Below are positions 5,135 through 7,233 of a stretch of DNA of 7,233 nucleotides, in pieces. The notes under the pieces were generated by a model that saw nothing but the letters and a program-made list of their open reading frames with translations, was not told the origin of the DNA and did no database searches. The translations under genes were made by a program, and so were the position numbers. The stretch comes from an uncultured Sutterella sp. (GTDB lineage: Bacteria > Pseudomonadota > Gammaproteobacteria > Burkholderiales > Burkholderiaceae_F): positions 1 through 7,233 of the forward strand of contig CAAFNI010000118.1 in the NCBI GenBank assembly GCA_900764215.1. Direction: 5' to 3'. Within the stretch, counting starts at the first letter, position 1, and each line of letters starts with the position of its first letter.

Positions 5135-6259
5135 ATGGCCGCCTTTTGTGAAAAGACCGCCGCCGATCCGGGCCTGCTGGCCCGGCCGGACGTGCAAAAG
5201 CTCACGCCCTACCAGTCCGCTCGCCGCATCATGCAGGCGGCGGGCGTGACGGGCGAAGTCTGGCTCAACGCCAACGAGTCGGCCGAAGCCGAACCGATGG
5301 CGCCCGAGACGAAGTTCTTCAACCGCTACCCCGAGCCTCAGCCTGAGGCCGTCGTCGAGCGCTACGCGGCCTACGCGGGCGTGAGCCCCGAGCAGATCCT
5401 CGTGACGCGCGGCGGCGACGAAGGGATCGAGCTGCTGGTGCGCACCTTCTGCCGTCCCGGCGAAGACGCGATCGTGCAGTTCCCGCCCACCTACGGGATG
5501 TACGCCGTGTCGGCCGAAACGAACGGTGCCGAGGTCGTCAATCTCGTCACGTCGCCCGACCGCGGCTGGCTTCCGGACGCGGCCCTGGCCGCTCAGACGC
5601 TCGAGGAGAGGACGGACGTCAAGCTCGTCTTCGCGTGTTCGCCGGGCAACCCGACGGGGACGCTCATCCCGGTGGGGCTCCTTCGCAAGCTCGCCGAAGT
5701 CACCGCAGGCAGGGCGCTGCTCGTGGTCGACGAGGCCTACATCGAATTCACGCCGGCCAACACCGCGATCGAACTGCTGAAGGATTATCCGCACGTCGTG
5801 ATCATCCGCACGCTCTCGAAGGCCTTTGCGCTCGCGGGCCTGCGCTGCGGATTCCTGCTTTCCTCGCCCGCCGTCATCGGCATGCTCAAGAAGGTGATCG
5901 CCCCCTATCCGATCCCCGTGCCCTGCGCCGACATCGCCGCGCAGGCGCTCTCCGCCGAAGGCGTGAGCCTCATGCACAGGCGCGCCGCGCAGTGCGTGAT
6001 GCGAAAGTGCGAGCTTGAGGTGGCGCTTGAGGACCTCAAGGGCGTCGAGGCCGTCTATCCGAGCGCCGCGAACTTCCTCTTGGTGAAGTTTGCGGAGTCC
6101 GCACGCGTCTTCACGGCGTTGCGCGACCGGGGCATCATCCTTCGCGACCAGAGCCGCCAGCCGACGCTTGAGAACTGCATCCGCATCACCGTCGGCACCA
6201 AGGATGAAGACGAGCGGCTTCTCGGCGCGCTCAAGGACATTCTGGAGGAGGTTGCATGA
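5135..6259 (+). CDS. hisC: histidinol-phosphate aminotransferase
   Basis: HisC is a PLP-dependent class I/II aminotransferase that converts imidazole-acetol phosphate and glutamate to histidinol phosphate and 2-oxoglutarate. The 374-residue product is somewhat longer than E. coli HisC (about 356), mainly from extra N-terminal residues before KLTPYQSARR (22-31). The Schiff-base lysine is Lys229 in TLSKAFALAGLRCGF, whose Arg237 is the usual phosphate-binding arginine. LNANES (44-49), PTYGMY (118-123), SPGNPTG (169-175, with Asn172) and DEAYIEF (199-205) are all present. ATG 5135 is preceded by GGAG at 5122-5125, 9 bases away at the end of hisD. An ATG at 5128-5130 overlapping the hisD stop is in a different frame. 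The last four bases overlap hisB. Confidence 0.96.
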   Translation: MAAFCEKTAADPGLLARPDVQKLTPYQSARRIMQAAGVTGEVWLNANESAEAEPMAPETKFFNRYPEPQPEAVVERYAAYAGVSPEQILVTRGGDEGIELLVRTFCRPGEDAIVQFPPTYGMYAVSAETNGAEVVNLVTSPDRGWLPDAALAAQTLEERTDVKLVFACSPGNPTGTLIPVGLLRKLAEVTAGRALLVVDEAYIEFTPANTAIELLKDYPHVVIIRTLSKAFALAGLRCGFLLSSPAVIGMLKKVIAPYPIPVPCADIAAQALSAEGVSLMHRRAAQCVMRKCELEVALEDLKGVEAVYPSAANFLLVKFAESARVFTALRDRGIILRDQSRQPTLENCIRITVGTKDEDERLLGALKDILEEVA

Positions 6260-7233
6260 AGGAGCGCATTCTGTTTGTCGACCGCGACGGCACCATTCTC
6301 GAAGAGCCCGAAGACTTTCAGGTCGACCGCTTCGAGAAGATGAGATTCGTCGAAGGCGTGCTCCCCGCCCTCAAGCGCCTGCGCGAGGCGGGCTGGAAGC
6401 TCGTCATGGTTTCCAATCAGGACGGTCTCGGCACGAAGAGCTTTCCGATGGCCGACTTCACGGGGCCGCACGAGCTGATGATGCAGATTCTCGAGAGCCA
6501 GGGCGCGCGCTTTGACGAAGTGCTCGTCTGCCCGCACATGCCGGGCGAAGGGTGCGAATGCAGAAAGCCCAAGACCGGACTCGTGACGAAGTATCTGAAG
6601 GAGGGCGTCCTCGACGTCGAGCACTGCTATGTGATCGGCGACCGGGAAACCGACATGACGCTTGCCGAAAACATGGGCCTGAGGGGGCTTCGCGTGGGAC
6701 CCGAGGGCCGCGGCTGGGCCGAAATCGCCGACGAGATCATCGCGGCGGCCAAGTCCGCCCGCTACGGCCGCGTCGAGCGCAACACCAAGGAGACGCGCAT
6801 CGTCGTCGAGGCCTGGCTCGACCGTTCGGGCAAGAACGAAATCAATACGGGCGTGGGATTCTTCGACCACATGCTCACGCAAATCGCCGTGCACGGCGGC
6901 ATCAGGCTGCGCGTGCATGCGGTGGGCGACCTTGAGATCGACGATCATCACACGATTGAGGACGTGGGGCTCGCCCTGGGCGAGGCGCTCAAGACGGCGC
7001 TCGGCGACAAGCGGGGCATCCGCCGCTTCGGCTTCCTGCTTCCGATGGATGAGACGCTCGCGCGCTGCGCGCTCGACATCTCTGGGAGGCCCTACCTCAC
7101 CTTCAAGGCGAAGTTCAAGCACCGCAAGGTGGGCGACATGTCCACCGAGATGGTCGAGCACTTCTTCCGCTCGCTCGCCCAGACGATGGGCGTGACGCTC
7201 AACCTCAAGGCGCAGGGCCGCAACGACCATCAC
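6256..7233 (+). CDS. hisB: bifunctional histidinol-phosphatase / imidazoleglycerol-phosphate dehydratase, 3' end outside the window
   Basis: The first 326 codons of a fused HisB; E. coli HisB has 355 residues, so about 30 are missing at the right edge. Residues 1 to about 165 are the HAD-type histidinol-phosphatase: nucleophile motif DRDGT (Asp9, Asp11), SNQDGLGT (53-60), zinc-site residues Cys92, His94, Cys100 and Cys102 in CPHMPGEGCECRKPK, and IGDRETD (127-133). From about residue 168 follows imidazoleglycerol-phosphate dehydratase with its metal-binding motifs: GFFDHM (His205), DDHHTIED (His231, His232, Glu235), STEMVEHFF (Glu298, His302), and NDHH at the last codons. The protein thus performs two non-adjacent steps, dehydration before and dephosphorylation after the HisC reaction. 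Its ATG overlaps the hisC stop (ATGA, 6256-6259) and a strong GGAGGAGG (6244-6251) lies just upstream, so the two genes are probably translationally coupled. In E. coli hisH, hisA, hisF and hisI come next. Confidence 0.96.
   Translation, partial: MKERILFVDRDGTILEEPEDFQVDRFEKMRFVEGVLPALKRLREAGWKLVMVSNQDGLGTKSFPMADFTGPHELMMQILESQGARFDEVLVCPHMPGEGCECRKPKTGLVTKYLKEGVLDVEHCYVIGDRETDMTLAENMGLRGLRVGPEGRGWAEIADEIIAAAKSARYGRVERNTKETRIVVEAWLDRSGKNEINTGVGFFDHMLTQIAVHGGIRLRVHAVGDLEIDDHHTIEDVGLALGEALKTALGDKRGIRRFGFLLPMDETLARCALDISGRPYLTFKAKFKHRKVGDMSTEMVEHFFRSLAQTMGVTLNLKAQGRNDHH

Noticed and set aside
3701..5977. 758-residue open frame on the - strand across hisD and hisC
   Set aside because: Its Arg/His/Gly/Asp-rich composition is the usual antisense shadow of GC-rich coding sequence; hisG, hisD and hisC on the + strand are certain from family motifs.
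6055..7233. 392-residue open frame on the - strand opposite hisC and hisB
   Set aside because: Antisense shadow of GC-rich genes, with no recognisable domain and no plausible start context.

Overview
This window holds the start of a histidine biosynthesis operon on the + strand (about 2538 to the right edge) and, to its left, an accessory stretch on the - strand: an AraC-type regulator cut by the left edge and a solitary AAA+ ATPase of the AAA_14/DUF4143 kind. Neither edge gene (AraC, hisB) has both ends in the window. The his genes are clearly GC-rich with G/C-ending codons; the ATPase and its upstream region look more AT-rich. The his proteins resemble the Escherichia coli ones closely: a long-form 299-residue HisG, a bifunctional HisB (phosphatase plus dehydratase), the order hisL-G-D-C-B, and a His-codon attenuator. 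This points to a proteobacterium with an enteric-type his operon. The GC-rich character would fit a gut betaproteobacterium such as Sutterellaceae, but that is a guess the sequence cannot settle.

Layout: 1-726 (-) AraC_N-family regulator lacking its C-terminus. 727-845 is an intergenic gap with an 11-bp-arm inverted repeat. 846-2036 (-) is the ATPase. 2037-2250 is its promoter region, present twice: two almost identical palindromes 131 bp apart, the proximal one overlapping a good sigma70 promoter, the distal one in a degenerate copy with a shortened promoter spacer and no start codon. 2290-2497 (-) is a possible frameshifted relic of a small gene. 2538-2906 is the his control region: promoter, a 13-codon leader peptide with four consecutive His codons and a GTG start, alternative RNA pairings, and a strong intrinsic terminator about 100 bases before hisG. 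2907-7233 is hisG, hisD, hisC and hisB, tightly packed (5- and 6-base gaps, then a 4-base overlap).

How it works: HisG commits ATP and PRPP to the pathway, HisB carries out the imidazoleglycerol-phosphate dehydratase and histidinol-phosphatase steps, HisC the aminotransferase step between them, and HisD the last two oxidations to histidine. Two controls are visible: feedback inhibition through the C-terminal domain of HisG (known for the family) and ribosome-mediated attenuation in the leader (readable in the sequence). The ATPase and AraC genes have no evident functional link to histidine. The most unusual signal is the duplicated palindromic leader of the ATPase gene.
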